Source: Panacagrimonas sp052386745 (GTDB lineage: Bacteria > Pseudomonadota > Gammaproteobacteria > Nevskiales > Nevskiaceae). From it: DNA of 64,000 bases. The position numbers were made by a program, and so were the translations under genes. Of this stretch, positions 1 through 7,699 are shown in pieces. The stretch spans positions 1-64,000 of the forward strand of contig JBQTJW010000015.1 of assembly GCA_052386745.1 (NCBI GenBank), given 5' to 3'. Below the pieces are notes generated by a model, which searched no databases, was not told the DNA's origin, and saw nothing but the letters and a program-made list of their open reading frames with translations. Positions within the stretch are counted from its first letter, which is position 1, and each line of letters starts with the position of its first letter.

Positions 1-56
1 GCAGAATCGAGCCGCGAAAGCCCACATTCGGGGACACCACGATTGTATGGCCCCAG

Positions 57-132
57 TGGTGGCCGGGGACGGAATCGAACCGCCGACACGAGGATTTTCA
101 ATCCTCTGCTCTACCGACTGAGCTACCCGGCC
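57..132 (-). tRNA. tRNA-Phe (anticodon GAA)
   Basis: Read on the minus strand, the 76 bases form a complete tRNA including an encoded CCA end. The acceptor stem pairs GGCCGGG with CCCGGCC. The anticodon arm GAGGA-TTGAAAA-TCCTC gives anticodon GAA for phenylalanine, and the T loop carries TTCGATT. It lies 72 bases downstream of yggX on the same strand, so it may be transcribed from the mutY-yggX unit or have its own promoter. Confidence 0.97.
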
Positions 133-204
133 ACTGGGAATAGCGCGACGAAGGTACGACAGGCCGCGCAAGGTCGCGCATTAGAGCCGCGCCCCCCTGG
201 AGTG

Positions 205-489
205 TCAAGAATCCAGTGCGTTTTTTGGCGGCGTGTAGGAGGTTTGCGCGAGGTCGCCGCCGCCGAAGAAATACTTTTCCATTTCGGCGACCAGGAACTT
301 GCGCGCACTGGCGTCGGACAGCGCCAGCTTGTACTCGTTGATCACGCGGGTCTGGTGTTGGAGCCAGGCTTGCCAGGCTTCGGCGGAGACGTTTACGAAG
401 ATGCGCTGCCCGAGCGCGCCGGGGTACGGCGCGCGTTCGAGCGCCGGGGCTTCGCGCTGGAGCTTGATGCAGAAGAGGGTGCGGGACAC
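205..489 (-). CDS. yggX: Fe(2+)-trafficking protein YggX
   Basis: A 94-residue protein of the YggX family, a small cytoplasmic protein linked to iron handling and protection of Fe-S clusters from oxidative damage. The family landmarks are present: one conserved Cys near the N-terminus (LFCIKL), PYPGALGQRI, and the WQAWLQHQT...INEYKL core followed by the EMEKYFF helix. The start is GTG at 487-489, which aligns with the usual family start. The gene begins inside the 3' end of mutY (97-base overlap) and follows it on the same strand, the usual mutY-yggX order in proteobacteria. MutY is an Fe-S enzyme, so the pairing makes functional sense. Confidence 0.95.
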   Translation of the reverse strand: MSRTLFCIKLQREAPALERAPYPGALGQRIFVNVSAEAWQAWLQHQTRVINEYKLALSDASARKFLVAEMEKYFFGGGDLAQTSYTPPKNALDS

Positions 490-1598
490 GGGGCGTGAAT
501 TTCTGTGGACGTGGGGGGCGCAGGTTCGCGCTGGCGGCCGAGATGTTCGACCAGTTTGCGGATCGGGGTCGGCATGCCGGGCCAGCCGTCTGGTCGCGAG
601 AGCTTAATCCACGCGCCCGCGGGCGTGTCGCGGACAGTGTTGGGCATCGAGGCGGCGGCGACCTGCACGGGAATCATCGCTAGGTCGAAGTGGGTGAACG
701 CGTGGTCGATGGAAACACCGCGCGGTGCGGTCTCCGGCAGGCCCGAGCGGGCGGCGAAGTCGGCCCAGGATTCGTCCAGCGCGCTCATCGGCAGGCTCCA
801 GAGCCCACCCCAGAGGCCGGCGCCGGGCCGCTGTTCCAGCAGCACCTCGCCATCGTCTGAAAGCATGACAAGCAGGTAGGCCGTGCGCTGCGGCCGAATG
901 CGGCGGGGACGCGGCGTGGGCAGCGCTTGGACCCGCTGCCCGGCAAGGGCGCGGCAGTCGCTCGCGACCGGGCAGGCCGTGCATTGCGGCGCGCGCACGG
1001 TGCACACGGCGTTGCCCAGGTCCATCAGCGCCTGTGTGTAATCCGCGAGGCGGGTTTGCGGCAGCAGGGACTCGGCCACGTCCCAGAGTTGCGCCTGCAC
1101 CTTGGGCAGGCCGGGCCAGCCGTCGATTCCGCGGTAGCGCGCCAGCACGCGGCGCACGTTGCCGTCGAGAATGGCCTGCCGCTGCCCGAAGGCCTGCGCG
1201 AGGATGGCGCCCGCGGTGGACCGGCCGATGCCGGGAAGCTCGCGCAGCGCGGCGATGTCGGCTGGCAGCTCGCCTCGATGCCGCGCCACGATCTGCCCGG
1301 CGGCGCGGTGCAGGTTGCGCGCCCGCGCGTAGTAGCCCAGCCCGGCCCAGTGCTTCAGCACGTCGTCCAGCGGCGCGTCGGCAAGCGCTTTCACGCTGGG
1401 GAATAACCCCATGAAGCGCTGGAAATACGGGATGACGGTACCCACCTGCGTCTGCTGCAGCATGACCTCGCTGACCCAGACGCGGTAAGGGTCGCGCGGA
1501 TGCTGCCAAGGCAGGTCGTGGCGCCCGTGGACGGCAAACCATGCCAGGAGCGCCTGCGCGAATGGCACCGCGGCCGAGGGCGGCGGATCAGGGCGCAT
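393..1598 (-). CDS. mutY: A/G-specific adenine glycosylase MutY
   Basis: Base-excision repair glycosylase that removes adenine mispaired with guanine or 8-oxoguanine. Visible are the catalytic Glu in the VSEVMLQQTQV helix, the helix-hairpin-helix LPGIGRSTAGAI, the Asp of LDGNVRRVL and a [4Fe-4S] motif with C-X6-C-X2-C-X5-C spacing (CTVRAPQC, CTAC, PVASDC). A Nudix-like C-terminal domain for 8-oxoG recognition follows. The last roughly 45 residues, rich in Ser, Pro and Arg, look unlike any family member, and most of them are read in another frame of yggX; the natural end probably lay near the KLVEHLG stretch. The ATG overlaps the end of the preceding START-like gene by 11 bases. Confidence 0.95.
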   Translation of the reverse strand: MRPDPPPSAAVPFAQALLAWFAVHGRHDLPWQHPRDPYRVWVSEVMLQQTQVGTVIPYFQRFMGLFPSVKALADAPLDDVLKHWAGLGYYARARNLHRAAGQIVARHRGELPADIAALRELPGIGRSTAGAILAQAFGQRQAILDGNVRRVLARYRGIDGWPGLPKVQAQLWDVAESLLPQTRLADYTQALMDLGNAVCTVRAPQCTACPVASDCRALAGQRVQALPTPRPRRIRPQRTAYLLVMLSDDGEVLLEQRPGAGLWGGLWSLPMSALDESWADFAARSGLPETAPRGVSIDHAFTHFDLAMIPVQVAAASMPNTVRDTPAGAWIKLSRPDGWPGMPTPIRKLVEHLGRQREPAPPTSTEIHAPCPAPSSASSSSAKPRRSNARRTPARSGSASS

Positions 1599-2193
1599 GG
1601 GGCGGGTCGGTCGCGCCGTCGCGGGCCTGCGCCAGCCGCTCGATGCCGGCGCTGGTTTCCATGGCCTCGCCGCGCAGCTTGCGCTGGATCAGCCAGGGTC
1701 CGATCAGGGGCGGCACCCAGAAGTCCGGCTCCAGCTCGGCGTCAAAGCGCAGGCAGGCGCGATGCCCGCAATCCTCCAGCGACCAGCTGGCGCGGCCGTA
1801 GCGCAGGTCGCTGCGCTCGGGAATCACCTCGGCCCGAATCTCGCCACCCGTGGCGCCGGGCAGGAACTGCATGTCCTGCACCTGTCGCAGCTGGCGACAG
1901 AAAAAGCTGATGCACACGCGCACCCGCGTCATCACGCGCTGGCCAGCGGCAACGGGCTCCGGCAGCGTGCGCGCTTCCAGCACCGCCGGGTTGATCCGCG
2001 GGAGTTGGGTGACGTCGGAGAACACTTCGTATGCGGCGCGAGCAGACGCATCCAGGGTCACGCTCATGTGCACGCGATACCGCGCATCGGCGCGCTCCAC
2101 CGCGATGTCGAGCAGCTCGAAAGCCAGCGCTTCGCCGCCCACTGTCACCGCCAGCAACAGCGGCCATGCGCGACCAAGCAAGCCGCCGATCAA
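1588..2193 (-). CDS. SRPBCC/START-like family protein, exported
   Basis: A 201-residue protein with an N-terminal hydrophobic signal (WPLLLAVTVGGEALA) and a fold signature of the polyketide cyclase/START-like (SRPBCC) superfamily: an amphipathic start, then YEVFSDVTQLPRINPAV, then paired strands ending with an amphipathic helix (WLIQRKLRGEAMET). Such proteins bind hydrophobic ligands; the ligand here is unknown. The start is TTG at 2193, overlapping the asmA stop codon as TTGA, so translation is probably coupled to asmA. No in-frame ATG precedes the signal sequence. It is co-directional with mutY, which it overlaps. Confidence 0.75.
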   Translation of the reverse strand: MIGGLLGRAWPLLLAVTVGGEALAFELLDIAVERADARYRVHMSVTLDASARAAYEVFSDVTQLPRINPAVLEARTLPEPVAAGQRVMTRVRVCISFFCRQLRQVQDMQFLPGATGGEIRAEVIPERSDLRYGRASWSLEDCGHRACLRFDAELEPDFWVPPLIGPWLIQRKLRGEAMETSAGIERLAQARDGATDPPHAP

Positions 2194-4775
2194 GGCGTGG
2201 CAGGTGCCGCCGGCGCGGGCTCGGATGCGGGAGCGGGCGGCGTTTCGGCAGCCGGAGGGGCGGGCTGCTCCTTGGTCTTTTCCTTCTTCTTGCCGCCGCC
2301 GAACAGCTTGTCCAGGCCCTTGCCAAGTTCCTTGCCGAGCTTGTCGTTGGCCTTGGTCTTGAGTTCCTCGTCCGACAGCTTCTTGCCGCCTTCGCCGCCA
2401 AGGAGCTTGTCGCTGATCCGGCCGCGCAGTTCGTCGCCGGCCTTCTGCTTGAGCGCGGTCTGCAGGTCCAGCTTGTACTTGGGCTCGAACAGGCTGCCGG
2501 TGAGCTTGATCGGCACGGTGATGCCCGCCAGGTCCTCCAGGCCCTTGCCGCCCTGCCCCTTGGACGAGGCGACGATGGCCGGCGACGCCAGGTAGTTGAT
2601 GGTTTCGTTCACCAGGTCGATTTCGCCGGCACCGCCCACGCGAAACAGCGGGCTGAAGGCGTTGAGCTGGTCGGACTTGAGCACGCCATCGACGATCTTG
2701 GCCACGAAGGTGATGGCGGTGAAATCGGTCTGCGGCGGTTCGGCCGGCGCCGCGTAGGTCTGGCCACTGAACAGTGCCTTTCCCTGCCGGATGATTTGCG
2801 CGAGGTTGAAGCCTTTCACCGCGCCGTTCTCGAAGTTCAGCGAGAGGTCGCCGTTGAGCGCCTTGCGCACGTCGCCCACGGTCTTGCCCGACGAGTTGAG
2901 GTCGAACTTGATGTTGCCCAGGCCGGACACGAAATCCTTGCCCGCGAACTGCGCCAGCACCGGGGCCAGCTGCAAGGCGTTGATCGAGGTGTTGACCGCG
3001 TAGCGCGGCTGGGCGCCCGGCTCCACGCGCGTGCTGGTGGCAATCTGCCCGCCGTAGGCTTTCAGTTCCAGGCTCACGTCCTTGGGCGAACCTTTGGGGC
3101 CGTTCACCTTGACGCGAACGTCGCGCAGCGTCGCGCCCTTGATCTTGAGCTCGGTCACGTCCAGCGTGCCGCTGGCATTGAGGTTCTGGATGGCATCCAG
3201 CGGGATTTCCGTGGCGTTCACGTCCTTGGACGCGGCCTTGGTCTTGTCTGCCGTCGGCGGCGACGCGGGCGCAGCGGAGTGGGATTCCGGCGGCATGTAG
3301 CGGTCCACGTCCATGCGGTCGACCTTGAGCGCGAACTCCAGCGCCTGCGAGGCGAAGTCGCGCACCGCCAGCGTGCCGCCCACGCTGGTGTCGTCCAGCT
3401 TCAGCTTGAGGTCGTCCAGCTTCAGCGACTTGAAGCTGCCGCTGTAGCGGGCCGAGAGGCTGGCCGAGCCGAGCACGGCCGCGTCGGTGGTCTTGACCTC
3501 GGGCTGGCCGAGCGACTTGAGCAATTCCCGCGGGTTGAAGCTGGCGATGGCGATGGGCCCGGACAGGCGCGGCGCATCGCCCATCAGCCCTTCGCCGTCG
3601 ATCGACGTGGTGATGTTGAGGCCGGCTGCGGCGATGCGCGCGTCGTTGAGGTGCAGCACGCCCTTGAGCGCGTCGAACGCCGCGCTGCCGGTGAGCTTGA
3701 GCGCCTGCTTGCCGCCGGGAATGGCCGCGCCGGAGGCCTGCGCGTCCAGGCTCAGGCCGTCCAGCTCCACCTGCTGCGTGGCAATCGCCGCCTTCACCTT
3801 GGCCGCCAGCGTGCCCTCGGCGGAGAGGTCCTTCATCGCGGTCTTGAAGTCCAGCTTCAGGCCGTTGACGTTGACCAGCTGCTTGGCCATGTCGGCCAGC
3901 ACCTTGCCTTCGAGCTTGCCCTGGGCCTTGATGTCCTTCAGGGCGGCGTCGAAGTCCAGTTCGAGCCCTTCCACGCTCACCGCCTGGGTCTCGAGATTGG
4001 CGGCGGCATCGCCGGCCAGGTTCACGGTGGCGTCCAGATCCGGGCCCTTGGCCTTGAGCTTGAGCTTGATCTTCTGCGCCGTGGCCTTCTGGGCGGCGGG
4101 ATCGGCCAGCACGGTGGCGGAAAATTCGAGGTCGGCGGCGAGCTTGGAGGACTCGTCCAGCGCGGACAGCGAGGCGTCGATGTCCACCGCCCTGCCCGGC
4201 CGCAGGGCGCCGGTTTCAAGATTCACCTTGTCCAGCCGGTAGCTCTTCCTGGCCGCCGCGTCGCGGTAGTTGATGGCGGCGTCGGTGATGGTGACGCCGG
4301 CGATGTCGATGCTCTTGGGATCAAAAGATTTGGTGCCGTCCTTCTTCTCCTCCTTGGGCTTGTCTTCCTTGGGCTTGACCAGGTCGTCCCAGTTGGTCTT
4401 GCCGGCCACGTCCTTGGCCAGGTGCAGCTTCAGGCCGTCGAGCTTCACGGTGCTGACCTGCACCTGCCGATGCAGCAGCAGCGGCAGCAGCTGCACACCG
4501 ACGGAAGCCTCGCGCACCTGCGCCATGGGCGTGGTGCCGAAGCCGGGCGCGTTGCTGAAGCTCACGTCCGCCACCTGCACGTTGAGCCAGGGAAACACGC
4601 TCAGCTTGATGTTGCCCAGCGCCAGGTCGCGCCCGGTCTGCTCCTTGACGGCCTGGGTGATCTTGCCGCGAAAATCGTTGGGATCGATGAACGTGGCGGC
4701 GATGGCAATGGCGCCCACCACGAGCACCAGCACCACGCCGACGACGGCAAGAATGATCTTCAACGGCTTCGCCAT
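2190..4775 (-). CDS. AsmA family protein
   Basis: An 861-residue inner-membrane-anchored periplasmic protein of the AsmA family, whose larger relatives are thought to move phospholipids to the outer membrane. A single N-terminal transmembrane segment (residues 5-27, KIILAVVGVVLVLVVGAI) is followed by the family's start FIDPNDFRGKITQAVKEQTGR and LSVFPWLNVQVADVSF. The C-terminal AsmA block has the FDLNSSGKTVGDVRKALNGD region and NFENGAVKGFNLAQIIR. The tail is Lys, Ala and Pro rich. The sequence contains internal beta-repeat segments with recurring GLxLDFDAALKD-type units around residues 260-400. ATG start at 4775; no partner gene suggests a specific lipid. Confidence 0.9.
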   Translation of the reverse strand: MAKPLKIILAVVGVVLVLVVGAIAIAATFIDPNDFRGKITQAVKEQTGRDLALGNIKLSVFPWLNVQVADVSFSNAPGFGTTPMAQVREASVGVQLLPLLLHRQVQVSTVKLDGLKLHLAKDVAGKTNWDDLVKPKEDKPKEEKKDGTKSFDPKSIDIAGVTITDAAINYRDAAARKSYRLDKVNLETGALRPGRAVDIDASLSALDESSKLAADLEFSATVLADPAAQKATAQKIKLKLKAKGPDLDATVNLAGDAAANLETQAVSVEGLELDFDAALKDIKAQGKLEGKVLADMAKQLVNVNGLKLDFKTAMKDLSAEGTLAAKVKAAIATQQVELDGLSLDAQASGAAIPGGKQALKLTGSAAFDALKGVLHLNDARIAAAGLNITTSIDGEGLMGDAPRLSGPIAIASFNPRELLKSLGQPEVKTTDAAVLGSASLSARYSGSFKSLKLDDLKLKLDDTSVGGTLAVRDFASQALEFALKVDRMDVDRYMPPESHSAAPASPPTADKTKAASKDVNATEIPLDAIQNLNASGTLDVTELKIKGATLRDVRVKVNGPKGSPKDVSLELKAYGGQIATSTRVEPGAQPRYAVNTSINALQLAPVLAQFAGKDFVSGLGNIKFDLNSSGKTVGDVRKALNGDLSLNFENGAVKGFNLAQIIRQGKALFSGQTYAAPAEPPQTDFTAITFVAKIVDGVLKSDQLNAFSPLFRVGGAGEIDLVNETINYLASPAIVASSKGQGGKGLEDLAGITVPIKLTGSLFEPKYKLDLQTALKQKAGDELRGRISDKLLGGEGGKKLSDEELKTKANDKLGKELGKGLDKLFGGGKKKEKTKEQPAPPAAETPPAPASEPAPAAPATP

Positions 4776-4879
4776 GTCTGAAATACCCGGGCAAAAAATG
4801 CGAAACGAGTGTAGCCGCTCAAGCTGAACGCTTTGCGACCCGGCGCGTGCGGACGGGCGGGCGAATGCGGGGAAAAGCT

Positions 4880-5473
4880 TTAGGTCTGCGCAGGCGCCTG
4901 GGCCGCCGCTTCCAGGTCGCGCGGCCTGGGCTTGTAGGCGATGTCGATGGCGTGGATCTCTTTGCGGCCGGCGGCACGGTCCGCGAAGAAGAATTTAAGG
5001 CTGTGCCACACCGTGGGGAAGGCGATTTCGTCCCAGGGAATTTCCGCTTCCGTCATCAGGCGGGTTTCGCTGCTCTCGGGCGTGGTGCCGTGATGCGGCC
5101 CGCGCATGCGCGCGCGATGCACCACGGTCACCTGCGAGACGTGCGGCACGTTGAGGATGGCGAGCACGTCCAGCGGCTCCACGTCGGCCTGCGATTCTTC
5201 CAGCGCCTCGCGCGCCGCGCCCTGCCCGGTGGTCTCGCCCAGTTCCATGAAGCCGGCGGGAAACGTCCACAGGCCCATGCGCGGCTGGATGTTGCGCCGG
5301 CACATCAGGATGCGGCCGTCCTCCCATTCCGGAATGCAGCCCACGATGACGCGCGGATTGAAGTACTGGATGTGCCCGCACGAGCGGCATACGTGCCGCA
5401 TCTGGTGGTCGCCATCGGGAATTCGGTGCTCAACCTTCTGCCCGCAGGCGTTGCAGAAAAGGACCTCGATCAT
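4880..5473 (-). CDS. Nudix hydrolase with N-terminal zinc ribbon
   Basis: A 197-residue protein with a four-cysteine zinc ribbon at the N-terminus (CNACGQK and CRSCGHI) followed by a Nudix domain. The Nudix box runs from GFMELGET to REALEESQADV and contains the metal-binding Glu residues. This layout resembles the NudC-type NADH pyrophosphatase/decapping group but is shorter, so the substrate (NADH, nucleoside diphosphate derivative or other) is not settled. It lies 66 bases after iscA on the same strand, at the end of an operon that includes the transhydrogenase sthA. An NAD-related role is therefore plausible, but that is inference from position. Confidence 0.85.
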   Translation of the reverse strand: MIEVLFCNACGQKVEHRIPDGDHQMRHVCRSCGHIQYFNPRVIVGCIPEWEDGRILMCRRNIQPRMGLWTFPAGFMELGETTGQGAAREALEESQADVEPLDVLAILNVPHVSQVTVVHRARMRGPHHGTTPESSETRLMTEAEIPWDEIAFPTVWHSLKFFFADRAAGRKEIHAIDIAYKPRPRDLEAAAQAPAQT

Positions 5474-5539
5474 CGCGTGTTCCGGAATGGGCGCTGCGTT
5501 CGAAGGGAAAGGGCAACGCCGGCGAGGCGCCGTGGAGGG

Positions 5540-5863
5540 CTAGACGGCGAAGCTTTCCCCGCAGCCGCATTGCGCCTTCACGTTGGGGTTGATGAACTTG
5601 AACGACTCGTTCAACCCCTGCTTCTGCCAGTCGAGGATCATGCCGGCGAGCATGGGCAGGTGATCGTCGCTGACCACCAGCCGTGCGCCGTTGGATTCGA
5701 ACACCTGCTCGCCCGCGTTCGCGGCATCGGCGTAATCCATGGTGTAGGCCCAGCCCGAGCAGCCGGATTTCTTGACGCCGACGCGCAGGCCCAGGCCCTT
5801 GCCGCGCTTGGCAATCTGGGCGTTGATGCGTTGTGCGGCGGCCGGTGACAGTTGCAGGCTCAT
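5540..5863 (-). CDS. iscA: A-type iron-sulfur carrier IscA
   Basis: A 107-residue A-type Fe-S carrier that delivers clusters or iron to apoproteins in the cytoplasm. The three ligating cysteines are in place: C35 in KSGCSGWAY, and C99 and C101 in the terminal CGCGESF motif. The regions around RGKGLGLRVGV and GLNESFKFINPNVK follow IscA more closely than ErpA or SufA. The ATG at 5863 overlaps the stop of the IscU-like gene as ATGA. A longer in-frame start at 5911 would add 16 unlikely residues inside that gene. It is downstream of sthA and a cysteine desulfurase rather than in an iscRSUA-hscBA-fdx cluster. Confidence 0.93.
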   Translation of the reverse strand: MSLQLSPAAAQRINAQIAKRGKGLGLRVGVKKSGCSGWAYTMDYADAANAGEQVFESNGARLVVSDDHLPMLAGMILDWQKQGLNESFKFINPNVKAQCGCGESFAV

Positions 5864-6255
5864 GACCCTCTCGATGCGAGATCGCGCAGAACGTCCTGCG
5901 CCATGAGCCAACAGTGGGCCCGATCCTCGGGGATTTCAAGCGCGGCCCGCAGTTGCGGCAGCGGCGCCGTAGCCAGCTCCGCGGTGGTGCGGCCGATGCA
6001 CCAGTCCGCGAGCCAGGCCCCCACCGCAATCGTGTAGGGACAGCCATAGGCCTGGAACCGGGCATCGTTCACGGTGCCATGTATTATCGTCACCTCCAGG
6101 CGCAGGCGGAATTTTCCCGCCGCCGAACGCGCTTCTGCAGAGACTTTCGGCCCATGCTCCAGCCGTCCTGACCGCGGCGCTTGCCGGAACAGGCGCCAGG
6201 CCTCGGCTGGATACGGCGGAGCCGGCGCGCCGGCTCCGAGCGGCGTCACGCTCAC
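5860..6255 (-). CDS. IscU-like Fe-S scaffold homologue lacking the first cysteine
   Basis: A 131-residue protein recognisable as an IscU/NifU-N relative by FRLRLEV, VNDARFQAYGCPYTIA, the AxWLADWCIGRT helix and IPEDRAHCWLMAQDVLRDL. In IscU three cysteines hold the cluster. Here the second (C72) and third (C115) are kept, but the GAPACGD loop with the first Cys is replaced by Cys-free sequence; an extra Cys (C86) is present. The LPPVKIHCS-type region recognised by HscA is also altered (IPEDRAHCW). It starts with GTG in a GTGA overlap with sthA and ends in an ATGA overlap with iscA, so all three are probably translated as a coupled unit. Whether it still assembles clusters is unknown. Confidence 0.8.
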   Translation of the reverse strand: MSVTPLGAGAPAPPYPAEAWRLFRQAPRSGRLEHGPKVSAEARSAAGKFRLRLEVTIIHGTVNDARFQAYGCPYTIAVGAWLADWCIGRTTAELATAPLPQLRAALEIPEDRAHCWLMAQDVLRDLASRGS

Positions 6256-7640
6256 GCGAGCCGGTTCAGGCCGTTGTGCGCGGCGACGCGGTAGGCCTCG
6301 GCCATGGTCGGGTAGTTGAACGTGGTGTTGATGAAGTAGCGCATGCTGTTGAGGGCGGGCGTGGCCATCACGGTCTGGCCGATGTGCACGATCTCGGACG
6401 CGCGGTCGCCAAAGCAGTGGATGCCCAGCACCTCCAGCGTATCGGCGTGGAACAGCAGCTTGAGCATACCCGTGGTTTCGCCCGTCATCTGCGCGCGCGC
6501 AATGTTCTTGAACGAGGACTGGCCCACTTCGAACGGCACGTTGGCCGCGCGCAGTTCGCGCTCGGTGCGGCCCACGGACGAGATTTCGGGAATGGTGTAA
6601 ATGCCGCTCGGGATCGTGTCCAGCGACTCCGGCCGCGCGCCGGAATCCAGCATGTGCTGGGCCACGAAGCGGCCCTGCACGTAGGCCACGCTCGCCAGGG
6701 CCGGCGGGCCGATCACGTCGCCCACGGCGTAGATGTGCGGCAGCGCGGTGCGGAAGACCTCGTCCACCTTGATCTGGCCGCGCGAATCGGGCTTGATGCC
6801 CAGCGCCTCCAGCCCCATGCCGTCGGAATTGCCGCTGCGGCCATTGGCCCAGAGCAGTACGTCCGACTTGATCCTGCGCCCGGACTTCAGGTGCAGCAGC
6901 ACGTCGCGGTCGCGCGCCTCAACGCGCTCGTACTGCTCCTCGTGGCGGATGATGCAGCCGCGCTCGCGCAGGTGGTACGACAGGGCCTCCGCGATCTCGT
7001 CATCCAGAAACGACAGCAGCCGCTCTTGCGTGTTGACCAGCGTGACCTTGGCGCCCAGGTTGATGAAGATGGACGCGTACTCGCAGCCGATGATGCCGGC
7101 ACCGTAGATGGTGATGGAAAAAGGATGGTGCTTGTGGCGCAGGATGCTGTCGCTGTCCTCGATGCGCGGCTGCGAAAAATCCAGGTCGGGCGGGTGGTAC
7201 GGCCGTGAGCCGGTCGCGATGACGAAGTGCTTGGCCTCCAGCGTTTCCACCACCGCGCCGCGCTCGATCACCTCCAGGCGATGCGCGTCGGCAAAGCGCG
7301 CCGCGCCGCCGAACACGGGCACCAGGTTGCGCTCGTAGAAGCGTCGGCGGCTCGCCACCTGGGCGCTCACCACCTTGTCCGCATTCGCGAGGATCTGCGG
7401 GTACAGCGGCGGATTCTGCGACTGGAAATCGCGCAGCAGCGGGTTGTGGCGCATGTCGTTGAGCGTCTTCACCGCGTGGCGCAGCGCCTTACTGGGGATG
7501 GTGCCCCAGTGCGTGCAGCCGCCGCCCACTTCCGTGAAGCGTTCCACCAGCGCCACGCGCTGGTGATTCTTGGCCGCCATCATCGCGGCACCCTCGCCTG
7601 CCGGCCCCGACCCAATCACCACCACGTCGAATTTCTGCAT
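6252..7640 (-). CDS. sthA: Soluble pyridine nucleotide transhydrogenase SthA
   Basis: A 462-residue FAD enzyme that moves hydride between NADPH and NAD+ in the cytoplasm, usually to dispose of excess NADPH. The N-terminal dinucleotide fold VVIGSGPAGEGAAM is followed by VGGGCTHWGTIPSKALRHAV, the SthA form of the disulfide-reductase active site in which one of the two redox cysteines is missing. A second nucleotide-binding fold (IYGAGIIGCEYASIFINLGA) and the C-terminal dimerisation region (FNYPTMAEAYRVAAHNGLNRL) complete the length typical of the family. It lies 59 bases downstream of the cysteine desulfurase and overlaps the IscU-like gene by 4 bases. Confidence 0.96.
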   Translation of the reverse strand: MQKFDVVVIGSGPAGEGAAMMAAKNHQRVALVERFTEVGGGCTHWGTIPSKALRHAVKTLNDMRHNPLLRDFQSQNPPLYPQILANADKVVSAQVASRRRFYERNLVPVFGGAARFADAHRLEVIERGAVVETLEAKHFVIATGSRPYHPPDLDFSQPRIEDSDSILRHKHHPFSITIYGAGIIGCEYASIFINLGAKVTLVNTQERLLSFLDDEIAEALSYHLRERGCIIRHEEQYERVEARDRDVLLHLKSGRRIKSDVLLWANGRSGNSDGMGLEALGIKPDSRGQIKVDEVFRTALPHIYAVGDVIGPPALASVAYVQGRFVAQHMLDSGARPESLDTIPSGIYTIPEISSVGRTERELRAANVPFEVGQSSFKNIARAQMTGETTGMLKLLFHADTLEVLGIHCFGDRASEIVHIGQTVMATPALNSMRYFINTTFNYPTMAEAYRVAAHNGLNRLA

Positions 7641-7699
7641 GAACCCGGTCCCCGAACCCCTATTCTTGTTTCATCCCCGGCACCGTCCGCGACTGCGGC

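Noticed and set aside
2031..4781. Plus-strand open frame of about 900 codons over the AsmA gene.
   Set aside because: Composition is that of a high-GC antisense shadow, with no recognisable domain; the minus frame is a clear AsmA protein.
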